Of a DNA stretch of 64,000 bases, positions 14,554-27,470 are shown piece by piece. The DNA is from Melastoma dodecandrum (Eukaryota > Streptophyta > Magnoliopsida > Myrtales > Melastomataceae), in NCBI GenBank assembly GCA_029817715.1, contig JARUPY010000606.1, positions 6,386,001 through 6,450,000 on the forward strand. Direction: 5' to 3'. A model generated the notes under the pieces. The model was not told the DNA's origin and searched no databases. It saw only the letters and a program-made list of their open reading frames with translations. Made by a program: the position numbers and the translations under genes. Every line of letters starts with the position of its first letter. The first letter of the stretch is position 1.

Positions 14554-17500
14554 TTAGCAGCCGGCGGCTTTTAGAAAATTATCATACGGGCTAGACGGGG
14601 GCAATCTCAAAGAATGCTGCCTGTATCCTTGAGCGCAGCAGAGAACGAGCTTGTTTTCTGATGCCTCCAATCCCTGGAACAAAAGAGGTTTTGAAACCCG
14701 GAACTGTATGTCTTTAAGTCATTAAAAGCTATTTGTCTCCTCACCAAGTCAGGGATCGGAAGATCCCTTGCACTTCCGCAGGAAAGGACGATGGCCCGGG
14801 TTTCTTCTCCGTTCTTGACGCTATGAAGAACCGACATCTTCAGCAGCAGCTTGCCCGTAACGAGTGCTTCACATTGATTCTTCATCTGATCATAAGGTAC
14901 AGGTGTTGAGGAAACCGGCATGTTCGTAACCTGACTAGCTGTTTCCAGGACCTGTCCACAAACAAATATCATCATATTCTAGATAGGATTACAGCCAAAA
15001 CCTAGTTTACCTACAACAGCCTTGCAGAAGATTTGCAATGAAATTAAGAATGCATCGACAAAGTCATACAAGATATCCACTCATCTCTGCCTCAAATAGA
15101 TGCATATCCATTTCATCTATCAAACCCATATGGATATCCATTTCATTTCTTTTTCTCTTTGTTCACAGAATACAGTCGTTTTGAAATCTGTTCAACGTGC
15201 TTTTATCTAGAAAAACCTAATGAAATGCAACGAGCCAATACTAATCACTAAAACAAACCTGCCAGAGCAGTAAGAAAGCCCTTTCCCTCAGTTACACAAG
15301 GTAATACGAGTAATTCACGAAATATTATGCTAGTATTGATACGATTGAACACAATCTTTTCTTCGTGGAAAGGATAAATAGATTAGATGGCGAATGCCAT
15401 AATTTTATACAGTACTCTCCTGGTATAAAATACTCAAGGAAGTAGAAGTTATGGCACAAGATATGAAAGTAAAAACTAGTCTTACAGATGCCAAGAGCTG
15501 ATTGACGCTAATAATATCCATAGTGTTGGAAGAGAGGGATGACTTGCGATCTGACTGACTCCCACATGGTTCAAGAAATACCTCATCATCTGTGAAGCCA
15601 GCTATCGGCATGTCCTGTGAAAGATCAAAAGCCAATGAGGACGAATTCAACGACAAAAACAGAGTACATAGTAGAGGCCCTTACATCTTCCAAAGCCGGA
15701 AAATCTATTTGGGCTAGCGGTGAACAAGGTTTCGGGGTATCCATAAATAGGGGAGCTCCAGTAGGGTATGCTTCATCAGGTAAAAAAGCTTCGAGAAATT
15801 GCCCCTTCAAGTCCGATAGTTCCTCCTGAGTTCAGAAATACCAAAAGCCCACATTCAAGTGGCGTGAAATTCATAGGATCAAAATCTATCAAGTATTGAA
15901 ATGGCACAACCCTTATGGCTAAATACTTGATACTGAGTGATTTTACTCTAATGAACAACATTTAGAAGTACTATTCAGATTCATCTCAAAGTCTGAATTA
16001 ATCTTCCTTTCATAAGTGGCAGATAATTAGTTGGAGGTTTCATTATGAACTCCTACACAGACACTGAAGTCAAATTGTATTTATAAGCTGAACAACTATT
16101 CAATACATTCCGTGAGGCATAAAAAATGAAGAGTGGATACCCTCTAACAACAAATAAACATGTTTGGTAAGCATGATCCCACAAATACCTCGGGCAAATG
16201 CTCAAGTTTGGCTGTCAGGTGTGAAAAAATGGTCTCCTTAAACTGTTTGTCATCCGAGCCGACTTCTGAAAGTGACTTTTGGACAGAAGCCTCATCTTCC
16301 TCCGTTGTGATGCCTGTTTGTGGCACTGAATATACAGCCCGAAGTCTGCTGTCATCTATCAACTCGAGACAAGGATCGATCTGTCCAAGTATAGACAAAG
16401 GAAAAGATAAGCAATCAGTGTAGACATACACTTAAAACATAGGCAGCAAAAAGTAGGTTCTGCAAGAATAGGATCATGCAGCCGTGAATCCAGACATAGA
16501 TGGAAACCATCACTTGTGTGCATATGAAGTGCTCCTGGCTGAGCACATGTGAATAGTACATGCACCAAGTATATATTTTCTTGTGTAAATGCAAGCACGC
16601 AGAGGAGAGGGTTGGTGAGAGAGTAACTGTTTTCTCTGTCAGTGGAGTTTTGATGAAAGAAACAAGCTCCAGGAAACTTCCTGCCTTGGCTGCGAATAGA
16701 AGCATGCATGTTGCCAAAGTATATATGGATCTTCTTCTTGAAGGTTGAAAACCACCTTCAACAAGATAAAAAAATAGGTAAACAAAATGTGGATATAGGC
16801 ACTCAATTTGAACAGAAACTTACCCTGCAATCAAATTACAGAGAAAATGGTAGAAGTACGAACCCTCTCCATCTAAAGAAATGCTCCTTAAGGATAATGC
16901 CAACTGGAAACATTGTACCAAGGATGTATAATTTGAGGTCTGCAGAAAAAGGAAAATCACCACAAATAAACAAAAACGCATACAGAGGTTAGACAAAGAA
17001 TGGATCTAATCCTTTCAAAGATGAACAAGCCCAATGTCATTGTGCTATGATGTACACAAACAGTGGTCAAATAATTCAGAGTTGATTTGATTGTGATGTC
17101 TGACATGGAACTAATTCATAATACTGACCAAAATTCAGAGCAACAGAAGACAATCATGATTCACAAATGTGTTGCCATAATTTTTCAGTCTATAAATTTT
17201 ATAACTATGGGTGGACAGCACCACTCCAGAGAAAGGATGGAGGAGCAGACAGTAAAATGCAGACACAACGTATAGCCCATCTTACCTTGGCCCAAGTAAA
17301 AAGGAAAGCCACATTATATGTGTGTGCCATTGCCTCGTAATTCGCAGGAGTGTTTTCAAAAGAGGTAGCCTGGACCCAAATTGATGATAGCAGAAGGCTG
17401 ACTTGGTGACTACTCAAGCGAAGCGAAGTAAGGGGCTGAAATCAACAGGCGAGAGGCGACAGATTAAACCTTTATTTACATGATTCATTCAAGAAAAGTA

Positions 17501-20500
17501 AGAGAATGTGATGGCCAGTCTCATACTGTTTCTCCATCAACTACAGCACGTTTGTAGCTCTGAGAATTGAAAAGAATTCCAGAAACCCGTGGATGATCGG
17601 GATCTTCGGATATTATCTTTTCCTCTTGTTGCACTGTCACAGGTTCAGTGGCATTTACTTCTTCATTCTTGTGACCGACACTTCTCTTAGTTAGCTTCAG
17701 AGAGGTCCTCCATAATGGGAAATTAGATTCCACAGGAAAAGATGATCCTTCCTGACTTGACCGAGGAAGCAGTGATGGCATGAGAACAATAGATAGAATG
17801 CTGTGTGCACCAACTCGGGTTTCATGGTCCGTATGGGACAAAGAAAGCAAAAGGTTATGAAACAAAGCATGAGGGAAAGCCTGCAAAAGATCACTGTAAG
17901 GACCATGCAAACCAGCTGAAAGGAACAAAAATTCAAAGAGCGTATGCAATTTATAGCACTTGCCTTCTTATCATTCGATATGCTCTGCATGGGGGATATA
18001 ATTAGAGCTGTCCGATACACGGCATACATAGTTGATCTCGCCAAAGCTGTTGTTATAGCTGGGACACTTTCCAGAACTACAGCCATCATATCCAGAATGG
18101 ACCCTACATCCCTAATCTGATTGGAGGAATTATCATTAAGAGATAAAAAGAAAAACATATGATATTACACCAATGAACGATAAGGGATATCTCTTCAATG
18201 ATATCCATTTACTATATTTATTGCAGACAGGGAAAAGGAATTACATGAAACTGGAAGTAAAACAACCATGGAAAAAACGTTGAAGACTTATTCTCATGGA
18301 AAAAGAATTGGCTATGCAAATCCTATTTCATCATTGCACTGAAATACATGCTATATTCTCCTTACTTTCCCAGAATACTAGAACTAAAAACGTTTTTCCC
18401 AGACGGAACTGTAGTTCTTAAAATATGAACTCTCCAGTAGGAAATGAACATGAGGATATAAAAAACAGTCAACTAGTCCGCAAAAAAATATTAATGTCAC
18501 ACCAAATGGAAAAACAATCAGTTGAACATCTAAAAAAAGTAGATGGTTATAAAGAGATTTTCGGTATGAGTAACAGGTTAGGTGAGCACGTTAGTCATCA
18601 TGGGTAAAGGTAGGAAATGAAACAAGATGTACACAGAAGCCCTTTGGTTCAAAGTGATTTTCATCTAGGAGCAGAATCTAAGCTTTCAATAGGGAAAAAT
18701 AAAACGGAATATGAATGAAGGTGTTTTTCTCCATGTTGCATAGAGTAATTACGCATCAGACACCATGATGGCCAGAATGGCTTCACTATTTCTGCATTAT
18801 ATGCAATTGAAATATAACTAAAAGTGCCTTAGTCTAGTGGTTTTATAGAAGTATGAATTGAACAAACTACTTTGTGAAATAACATCACATAGAGAGATGT
18901 TGTGTATACCTTCCTCGATAGCTCCGAAATACAATTCTCTAAGGCAGACTGGAGATCGATAGCATCTTTACTGGACCCAGCCCCAGAGTCTAACATTTCA
19001 GCTGCGCTATGCAGGCACCTTTTCAGTTGCTTGATCAAGTCACTGAGTGCACCAATCATAGCCACTGATGATCGCTGCTTTGCATTGCGTGTGAGATGCG
19101 TAATCACATGAACAATATCGATCTGTAACAAAGGTTTTCCTGCAATGTTCTTGTTCTCCAAATACTTAACCAGAGTAGAAAGAAGAGCATCAGAATTCCC
19201 TCCTGCAGATAGGAATTTGTACTATTTAACAGCCTTCTTAATAAAATGGACTGAAATTGATCTAACAATTTAGACAATGGGTCACGTACCTGATTCCTCC
19301 AAAAGCTCTTGAAAATACAACAAAACCGAGCACCCAATTCCTTTATCTAAGGACCAGTTATTTTCTTTATCAAAAATGTGAAATAGTGGCTCTAGAATTC
19401 GCCGCACTGTGGCAGCTTCCTTTGCTAACTTGGCCATATTTTGCAAGCAAACCCGTGACCAGTAGGAGGGACATTTGGAAGTATCCCTGCAACATGCAGA
19501 AACATTCAGATCCAGCTGAGTTGGTATTAAACTACAACATTATGTTAACTACAACTTACACGGTACGATCATGGGTAATCGAGTGGCCAGAAATTGGGAT
19601 AACCTTGTTGTTCATCCCCGGAAAAGCGGCAGCCTGATCAGATCTTGACTCATTCCAAAATAAAGGATGCTGATATTGACCATCTACCTGTACTTGAGAG
19701 TCTCTCTTGTTCACTTGCAGGCACGCATAATTCTCTACCATTACGGACATTATCTGAACATGAAGGAAGTGGATCATTAAAGCAAGCCTCCTAGAGAAGA
19801 AGCAAATAGAAAACTTCTCATCTGTCCATTCAACTAGGTTCTAGAATTCTAATGTTAGCAAGTTTCTACCATATTAAATAGTAAAATCTACATGATAATT
19901 TTGCATTTCTTTTTCTAAGACAATGAAATCCCTCCCCCCTCCTCCAAAAAAAGAAAAAGAAAATCTTCTTACGTGATTTCATCAGAAAAGAAGAAGCCAA
20001 ATGCGTTGATGTTTATATAATTTACAGAAGGGGAATACTATATGGATCATCTCCTTTGTCATGTGGACACAGTCCCTTTGACTCGTCAAGTATCCTACTT
20101 GAATTTCTAGTCGTCGCGGCACATGGCCCGATTAAGGGGAGAAAGTGTCCAATGGAGAGAGACAAAGGAGATGGCCATCAACTTTCCTTTACAAAATATT
20201 GAGTAGAACTAGCCTGCAAGGATACTTTAGTTCAATCCATGAAATTAAATGCTGTGGATGCTTAATCATTAGTTCATACACATGGGGCTTTCACTTTTCT
20301 TCTAATTTCAATTGAAATTAAATTAGCCCATGCTTCTAGAAAGTGGTCGTTCAAGAAGCTATTGTAACATTGAAACTAACCTTGTCAAAATCCATAGAGA
20401 TATGAGAATGTTCCCCCAAGAATAATACCTGCATCAAGATGACCCCAAAGAAATTACCACTTGATTATTGAAGTTACCAAAGATCTAATATATAGAAAGT

Positions 20501-22553
20501 CAATGAGTCAAAAGCTCTTAGACTTATAACCAAATAAGGCAGAAAAATGCTCCAGCGGATCGAAGTTCCAGGGATGCCTTCAGAAGGCTTCACAGACAGA
20601 ATCTCCTGTCTCGGAGATCAACAGAAATAGTTTCCAAAGCAGTATAATTCACTTAACATTGTTTCGCCTATATCTTTTATTCGAAGAATAAAAGAGAATC
20701 GAGATGAATTCCAAACAATACTTTTCCTACGAGCATTTGACAAAAAAGGATGGAACAGAGAGCTTCAATGGGGAGGTAAACATCATACCAAACATCCTAA
20801 AGCTTGCATCCCTGCTGAACGTAAACGAAGGGCTTTGTCATCATCTCCTACATCTCCAGCCATTTGACAAAGTTTTGGAATAAGGCCCTCCAAATTGAAC
20901 ACATAAGTACTATCAACCTATAATATTTTACATTAAAATAGTGAGATTAATGGCCCCACAAGAATAGCAAAACTTGGTAATATATGAGACTGGGAATGGC
21001 GAAAGCATTCAACAATACCTCCAAACCCAAGGATAACATAATGCGTGTAAATCCAAATATTGCCTATATTCACACCCACTTTTCCTCAAGAGGAAAATCA
21101 ACTTTGAAGCAACTGCAGCAAGTTTGGAAGCTAAAGCATTTGTCAGTAGTAGAAGGGCTACAAACCTGACAATTCATGAAATCGACAAGTGTACTGCAAC
21201 CTAAAATCTGCATCTCATCTTGCTGAGTTTGCTCAAGTAGAACTCTAACTATACCCAATAAGCTACTCGCAAAGAGTGAACTGCAACAATCAGCATTATA
21301 AAGCACATTAAATGAAGAGACTTTCATATCCGTCTGATGAAACAGACGTCTTACAAGTTACATTCTAAAATAGTTTGTTCTCAATTCAAATCACATAAAT
21401 TGGAAAACGTCACAGATGCCAAAACACACAGCATTTATCGTTGCATTACATGTTGCAACTTTAAAACTACCATTGAAATGGAATTGCAGTAGAGAGAAAA
21501 ACACACACATTGAATCGTTTTCATTGTGAATGATTCTTCAACTTCACTAGATTGAACTCTGTTTCAAAATTTTAGGGACGTAATTAATCTCCATATCCAA
21601 GACAGAGTTCAGTGAACCAAACAATCACAGGGAAGTAAACCGTGGACAAAAGGAAAGTTCAAGAAAAAGGTGCGTACTATGCAAAGCCTACAAGTGTCTT
21701 CACATTCCGTTTTCGGTCAGGGAATTATATATGTTATATATACTAACACATTCATACTATGGAACAGAGTTTGGGACTTTGAAAGTCGGCTCTGATTCTA
21801 GAAGAAAAGACTTCTTGCAATCATTAAAAAATTAAAAAAAAAGGCTTCAAGACACACGAGAACTTACATCTGCTCCTTACATGTAGACAGCAGCTTTCCG
21901 TAGACACACAGCACGACTTTGACTGATCCAAAACTCTCATTGCGCAGATCTTTGTAAAATCGCTGCTCTAATTGGTTTGTTATCTGGATAATAGATTGTA
22001 AGATGTGAATACAATCCTTTAACAGAAAGATAAAATAAAGCCATCCAAAGCACTTGCCTCTAGCAATACAGCATTCGTTTTTGAGCTTAAATTAAGATGC
22101 AGTAATTCATGGGGGGAAGATGAAACAGACAAAAGCAGCCATGGAAGAAATAGAACAGGAATGGTGTCTTACTGTCCCTTTCCATTAGCCTGTCCGGCAT
22201 TGTGAAGGGGAAGTGGGTGGGACTTACTTGGGGAATTCGTAATGGATTCCTTGAGGCGTACTCACAAAGCTTCCCAATTTTTCGGTCATTAAGTTCAGCT
22301 TCCTGCCTCGTAAAATGTGAATGCAAGGTTACAATTGGCGAAGAAAACTAAAAGCATTTGCCGATGCCCAAATTGTAGGAGATGGGGGAGAGAGATGAAA
22401 CATCTGAGAAATATGGACCTGATTACGTGGGAATATATCGGAAATCAACTTCTTGTACCGTTTGAGTGGCTGACGGGACCTCGCCCGCATGGATGGACAG
22501 AAGAAACAGAGGTTACCACAGACGGGCACCACCCGCCGCGACATGACCCCCAT
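14554..22553 (-). CDS. EFR3 / SEMI-ROLLED LEAF 2-like armadillo-repeat protein, 19 exons, 983 aa
   Basis: Exons (minus): 22419-22553, 22228-22302, 21868-21983, 21166-21280, 20789-20917, 20381-20428, 19560-19753, 19290-19486, 18910-19202, 17964-18116, 17527-17880, 17286-17435, 16864-16939, 16628-16755, 16189-16380, 15685-15825, 15486-15614, 14745-14951, 14554-14673. They sum to 2952 nt in one open frame. The N-terminus (CGNLCFFCPSMRARSRQPLKRYKK) has a Cys cluster like the palmitoylated membrane anchor of EFR3 proteins; the rest is helical repeat. The C-terminus ends LRLPPSSPYDNFLKAAGC. EFR3 proteins tether PI4-kinase at the plasma membrane in yeast and animals. The rice relative SRL2 affects leaf rolling. 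The intron after exon 10 uses a GC donor. Exons 13/14 allow two in-frame splice choices. Confidence 0.93.
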
Positions 22554-23301
22554 TTTTTCGATGCCGTTTTAAGTTATAACCCTACAAATCACAGTCAAAA
22601 CATCCATTAACAAACCAACCAAACCACCCAATTGGACAAGCCGCCAACAAATCCTTCCCTCCTGTAACCAAACATCAAAAAACTAACACACACTGGACAA
22701 GATCATCGCCACAAACTGGAGTAATGCATAAACCCTAGACAAAAAAGCGGAACACGGAGCCAATCCATCCCACAGTAACACAACCTTTGAAGGAATCAGC
22801 CACAGACTAAAACATGCCGTGAGACACTATTAGAAATGAAAAAGAAAACCCCCGTAAATTAACAACCCAAGATCGGATCAAGCAAACCCAACAGGTGACT
22901 CCCCCCTCCCCCCCAAATATTCCACAAAGATCCCAGATTTCCGGAGAAAGAAACACACACATCAACTGACCCAAACAAAGACCTGGACCAGGATTCCCAG
23001 AGGGACAATTGAGGGACGATCCGAATTGCAGGGGATGGGAACCTTCTGGAACTTGGGGGTGGGGAATTGTTGTTGAAAGGGGAATGTCGGACCGGGGGGG
23101 TTTCAGAAGGAGGATACGGCAACGACGTCCGACAAGTCAAGTCCTCCTCCTCTCAGTGACTGAGGAGCACAGGGTTTAATTTGTTTTTCCTTTTTCTAAT
23201 AAAAACACATGACACATTTACGGTGATTGAATTCGGCGTGAATTATTATTACAAGTGGTAAGAAAAAAGGCGAGTGTGTTTGATTTCTCGTCGTGGCGAG
23301 C

Positions 23302-23322
23302 GAGAGAGAGAGAGAGAGAGAG
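23302..23322. repeat. (GA)n microsatellite
   Basis: About ten uninterrupted GA units in the EFR3-like/CML intergenic region. Confidence 0.9.
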
Positions 23323-24306
23323 GACGAAAAATGGTCAAAAAGGAAGATGAGGAAAGGCAGGCGGACATATCAATCAATCAATCAATCAAACGAAATCTAC
23401 GGACGGAAATCAAAAGGGAATTTAATTCCCAATTGTTCCGAGCTGATCTCGGGAAAAAGGAAATTGCCAAATATAATTCAATTTATAAAAAAAAACTTAA
23501 AACAACAATTTTAAAAATAAAGTTAAGTCTTTAAACAACGTGGCTTATGTTATTTCAGACATGACTTAGTCTGAAATAACAATCTTCGTCCGCAGTAATG
23601 AATACAAATGATCAGAACCGCGTGAACTATAATAATAATTCAACCAAAATTCACGTGAGTTGGCACTCAAACATGTTCAATTGAATTGGGGCTGCTGGAG
23701 TTTGTTGAGTATTATTATTACACAAATAATTGTTTTTTTTTTTTTGGGGGGGTGGGGGTGTTGGCCGAAGTAGCCGTTAGGTGGGGGGTGGGTGGCCTTT
23801 CTTTTCCCTTTTTGATTCCTTCCGTTGCTTTTCACCACAAAACTAAAATAACAAAGTCCCCCCCCCCACCAGATCCCTTCCTTCATTTGAGTCGTATAAC
23901 TCGGGTATCATCAATAAAAACGGTACTTTGTCCTAACGACAAAAATATTTGAAGTCAACTAAATTCTCTGTTTGGAATAACGATTTTTGCCCATTTAATC
24001 TAAAATTGCCATAAATTTACAAAGTCGCTATTTAAAAACTCTGTTTGAAATAATCTCTTTCAATAAAAGCCTTGTTTCAAATTGCTACTTAGCTTCAACG
24101 TAACAAATTTTCTAATTCACCTCTTTGAGATAATTATTTTGCCGATTTTAACCTCTCCCTCTACAACACTGACTTAAGACGTTACAAACCTCTTGGTAGA
24201 GAGACCCGACGTCGGACAGACAGCACGCACGGACAAGGCACGTGACCTTATATCAACTCCACTACTCTACTCTGAGAAGAAGAGAATCATTAGATCCGTT
24301 ATCCCC

Positions 24307-24326
24307 CACACACACACACACACACA
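24307..24326. repeat. (CA)10 microsatellite
   Basis: Ten perfect CA units about 90 bases upstream of the CML start codon, so probably in its leader or core promoter. Confidence 0.92.
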
Positions 24327-24415
24327 TTTATTGTTTGCTTTTAAAATAAGACCCTCCCAGTGTATACTAACGACTCTACTCTCCCCCTCATACTTAGCTT
24401 CTTGTGAAAGAAACC

Positions 24416-25015
24416 ATGTCGGCGACCATTTTGGTAAGAAGGATTTACACCCTCTACAATCTCCTCACCTCCCTCCTCCTCTGCCTCCTCCCCAATAAAC
24501 TACGCAACTCCCCTCTTCCCCCTACCACTGCTGCTACTGCTACCACCCCGACCGACCCGGCCGATCTCCTCCGCCGCTGCATCTTCCAGACCTTCGACAG
24601 TAATGGCGACGGCCTCATCACCCTGGAGGAGCTCGAGCTGTCCCTCTGCAACCTCGGGATCCCCGTCCCCCGCACGGAGCTCGTCGACACGATCCGCAGG
24701 ATCGACGCCGACGGTGATGGCCTCGTGGACCTCGAAGGGTTCGGCGCTCTGTACGGCTTGCTTACTGAGGGGTGGGACACGGAGGCCGGAGATGATATGA
24801 GGGAGGCCTTCAACGTGTTCGACAGGGACGGGGACGGGTTCATTACTGTTGAGGAGCTGGGGTTAGTGCTGGCCTCTCTAGGAATGAAGCAGGGGAGGGC
24901 TGCTGAGGACTGTAGGAAGATGATCACCAAGGTTGACGCCGACGGGGACGGGATGGTCGACTACGAGGAGTTTAGGCAGATGATGAGGGGCGGAGGGTTG
25001 GCCGCGCTCGCCTGA
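24416..25015 (+). CDS. Calmodulin-like protein with N-terminal membrane anchor (CML5-like), 199 aa, single exon
   Basis: The intronless frame starts [20 protein letters not shown]. An upstream in-frame ATG at 24404 would add four residues, but the chosen start fits better with CML proteins that open directly with a hydrophobic anchor. Residues about 10-26 are hydrophobic ([13 protein letters not shown]), followed by a Pro/Thr-rich linker. There are four EF-hand loops: [12 protein letters not shown] (61-72), [12 protein letters not shown] (97-108), [12 protein letters not shown] (136-147) and [12 protein letters not shown] (174-185). Loop 2 has Gly instead of Glu at position 12, so it probably binds calcium more weakly. 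The protein is a calcium sensor expected on endomembranes. GC content is much higher than in neighbouring genes. Confidence 0.92.
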   Translation: MSATILVRRIYTLYNLLTSLLLCLLPNKLRNSPLPPTTAATATTPTDPADLLRRCIFQTFDSNGDGLITLEELELSLCNLGIPVPRTELVDTIRRIDADGDGLVDLEGFGALYGLLTEGWDTEAGDDMREAFNVFDRDGDGFITVEELGLVLASLGMKQGRAAEDCRKMITKVDADGDGMVDYEEFRQMMRGGGLAALA

Positions 25016-25395
25016 CGGACGCTAGAGAGCCGAAACAGAGACCACGGGGCTTTGTAAATATTTTTTAGGGGAGTAGAACGAATTGAAAGATAGAAAAATT
25101 GGAGGGAAAAACAGAGACCATGGAAATTGGGAGCCATTTCCTTGCTTGCTTGATTGTTTCTCTGATCTTCTCCATCTACTCGTCCCAGTCCATGCTCCCT
25201 CTGCTCTTTATGAAAACAGAACGTAACACCGACTCCGGGCATACTGTGCCAGGAATGTAGAACACGAATGTAGAACACGAAGTCGATGCATTTTGTAAGG
25301 AAAGATGCATGTAACAAACAGTGTACAAGACTGGCCTAAATCTGTTTATTTCGGATACATGCAGTCGATGTCTGCTCCTGAGGGGACCGTGACGG
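25016..25395. other. CML 3' UTR and spacer
   Basis: Non-coding sequence between the rightward CML gene and the leftward O-methyltransferase remnant; nothing else recognised. Confidence 0.45.
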
Positions 25396-25960
25396 TCAGA
25401 TCTTTTTGAACTCTATGATCCAGGAGTTGTATGCACGCCACACGACCTCTGGGGAATGGAACCTGGCTGTGCCATAATCAACTCGACCACATTCATGGAC
25501 CGTTGCCACCCTTTCCCTGCTGTCAGGTGGATCATGAATATGTCGGGGAGGAACGAGTTCCTCGCGATGATGTCTGTGTTGGGCTGCTCAGGGAGGATCG
25601 TGTCCACGATCAACACCTTCCCGTTGTGATCTGGAAATGCATCCCAGCAGTTCTGCTGCAGCTGCACGCAGGCCGTGTCGTCCAGGTTGAGAACTACCCA
25701 CTGAGACAAAGATAATGATGCAAGATAGGATAGGAAAATGAATCTTGGAAAATTTCCGTCCTTGCCGACCTTCATGATGATGGCGTCCCCGAGCCGTAGA
25801 GGGTCTTAACGATCCCGTCCTTCTCCTCGTGCACCGAGCAGGACAAGATGGAGTAGCTGGCAAGGAGGCGGAACATGTGGTCAGCAAGGCAGGGGCATCG
25901 TATGGCACCGAAAAGCTGCAGGAACAGTGCCCGACGTAATTTTTGTCGCCGATGCGTAGT
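25396..25960 (-). pseudogene. O-methyltransferase (COMT-like) pseudogene with internal deletion
   Basis: On the minus strand a piece resembling the N-terminal dimerisation region (MFRLLASYSILSCSVHEE ... KTLYG) runs almost directly into the end of the second exon (DAIIMK). The SAM-binding core between them is missing. The last exon follows (about 25700 down to 25396): WVVLNLDDTACVQLQQNCWD, VLIVDTILPEQPNTD. A one-base loss after MAQ shifts the frame; the true tail (VVWRAYNSWIIEFKKI) is read in another frame. The upstream part is also frame-broken (CLADHMF versus ALLDRMF in the sister copy). It is a close relative of the copy at 29.4/36.2-37.3 kb, so this was once a tandem pair. Confidence 0.85.
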
Positions 25961-27470
25961 TGGTAGAAACTCCAATATTGTTCTCCATCATCGATGTCAT
26001 TACCTCATTAGATCTTCCTGTTGGGAGCTGCTAGTGGGGTTATTCCTGCATTTGTACAACAGAAATCATAAGTGCGCTAATTCTTTACAACTATCCAATC
26101 TGATGGCACATGAACAGCAAAGCAGAAAACAGGCCCTTATTCTTTACAACTATAAGCGCCGCGATCTCAACCTCAGATATCTAACATTTCCGATGGAAGA
26201 AAGACCAGGAATGAGCAGGCGAGATAATCACATGGAGATAGCGAAAAAAAGGACTTTTTCCCACTTCTCTACAAGCCTACTCCTCCTGCACATGGAACTC
26301 AACAACAATAATCGGCTGCACCAGCAACCTCAGGCATCCGCAATCGGTCCCCGATCCAAACTCGCAATGACGATCGCCAGTGACTGACAACTCGCCTCAT
26401 TTCGACGCCAACCGTAAACACACGAGAAAAATCCAACCACCCAACAAGAACCCCTCGAGCCAGACAGAGACTGACTAAAGCCCTAAGGAACCTGTCTCGA
26501 GACGGCGCTTGGTGGAGGGACGGAGGCGCCATTTGACATGAGAAAGGAACGAACTCAACATGCGAAGCAATTGGCCCACTTCCTCCTCGCTGCCCATAAA
26601 GGGGGCAATTTCCCCGACATTGTCCCCAAATTCACACGATCGAACAAACCCCTAAAGATTGGTTTGAAGGTTTTGGTGGACAGCTCCTTCCTCTTTTGTT
26701 AGTTAATATAAAAGGGACGTTCTTTCTCTTATTACTTACGAGGAAACCGCGGTAAGAGTCGAGAAGTTGGAGGCAAGTCTCGTACCCCGTTAGAGAAGGG
26801 GCTCCGCTCCGTTCCGACAATCTCCGGGTCCCCCTCAGATCCGTCTCCTCTCCCCTCCTCCGTTCACAGGGTTCGTCTCCGATCAAAGGTGTGTTTCCCA
26901 TTTCATCATTCGTCCTCTCCGATCGATCCTTTGCATCCGGGGCTGCTTAGTATCCCACTTTGTTGAGGACTCTGCTTTTTTGGGTATCCAGTAATTGTTT
27001 ATAGAGATTGTTTTGCGGTGGGTTCAGTCTGGATCTGTTCCTCCTTTTCTTTTTCTTTTGGTTTTCTTCTCCGGTAATGGTAGATTTAAGGTTGCGAGGC
27101 TTCGGGTGATCGGATCGGAGGCTTCTCGGGTTTCACGCGATCGAAGCGAAGCTACCTGTGTTGTGCTTTACTGTAGCCATCTCCGTTTGGGAAGTTTCTC
27201 GGTGGAAAAACAGGAGAAACAATTTCTGGGTTAAGCATAATGGAAGTAAACTCCAAAGTTGTAGTGGAAAAGAATTTGGATAAGTTGGGAATTGATGCAA
27301 GAGTTGTTTCTTCTGTTTTCAAGTTATGATATGAACTGTTATGTGCTCTGGTTGTCGGTTGCTGTGAAGTTGTTGGCTTGCGAGGAGTGGAAATATGGGT
27401 GGAAAAAGTTTGGAGTGGGTTGCCCAGTTTATTCATCTGTGCTCATCCTATTTCTTCTGTTTAAGCAGAA
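25961..27470 (+). other. Spacer, then promoter and leader of the YIF1-like gene
   Basis: No gene recognised from 25.96 to about 26.6 kb. From about 26.65 kb the sequence looks like a leader followed by an intron. The intron ends in ttaagcag two bases before the YIF1-like ATG, so a 5' UTR intron is likely. Confidence 0.4.

Larger units (their letters stand above)
22554..24415. other. Divergent promoter region between the EFR3-like and CML genes, with microsatellites and a hairpin
   Basis: The first 600 bases probably hold the 5' UTR and promoter of the EFR3-like gene (an AAACCCTA telo-box-like motif lies near 22730). Further right are simple repeats: GA at 23302-23322, CAAT at 23371-23390 and CA at 24307-24326. 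A perfect 12-bp inverted repeat lies at 23549-23580, and C/G/T homopolymer runs lie near 23730-23870. No protein-coding gene was recognised. Confidence 0.55.

Noticed and set aside
23274..23534. Open frame across the GA and CAAT microsatellites
   Set aside because: It encodes an Arg-Glu run from the GA repeat and is not a credible protein.
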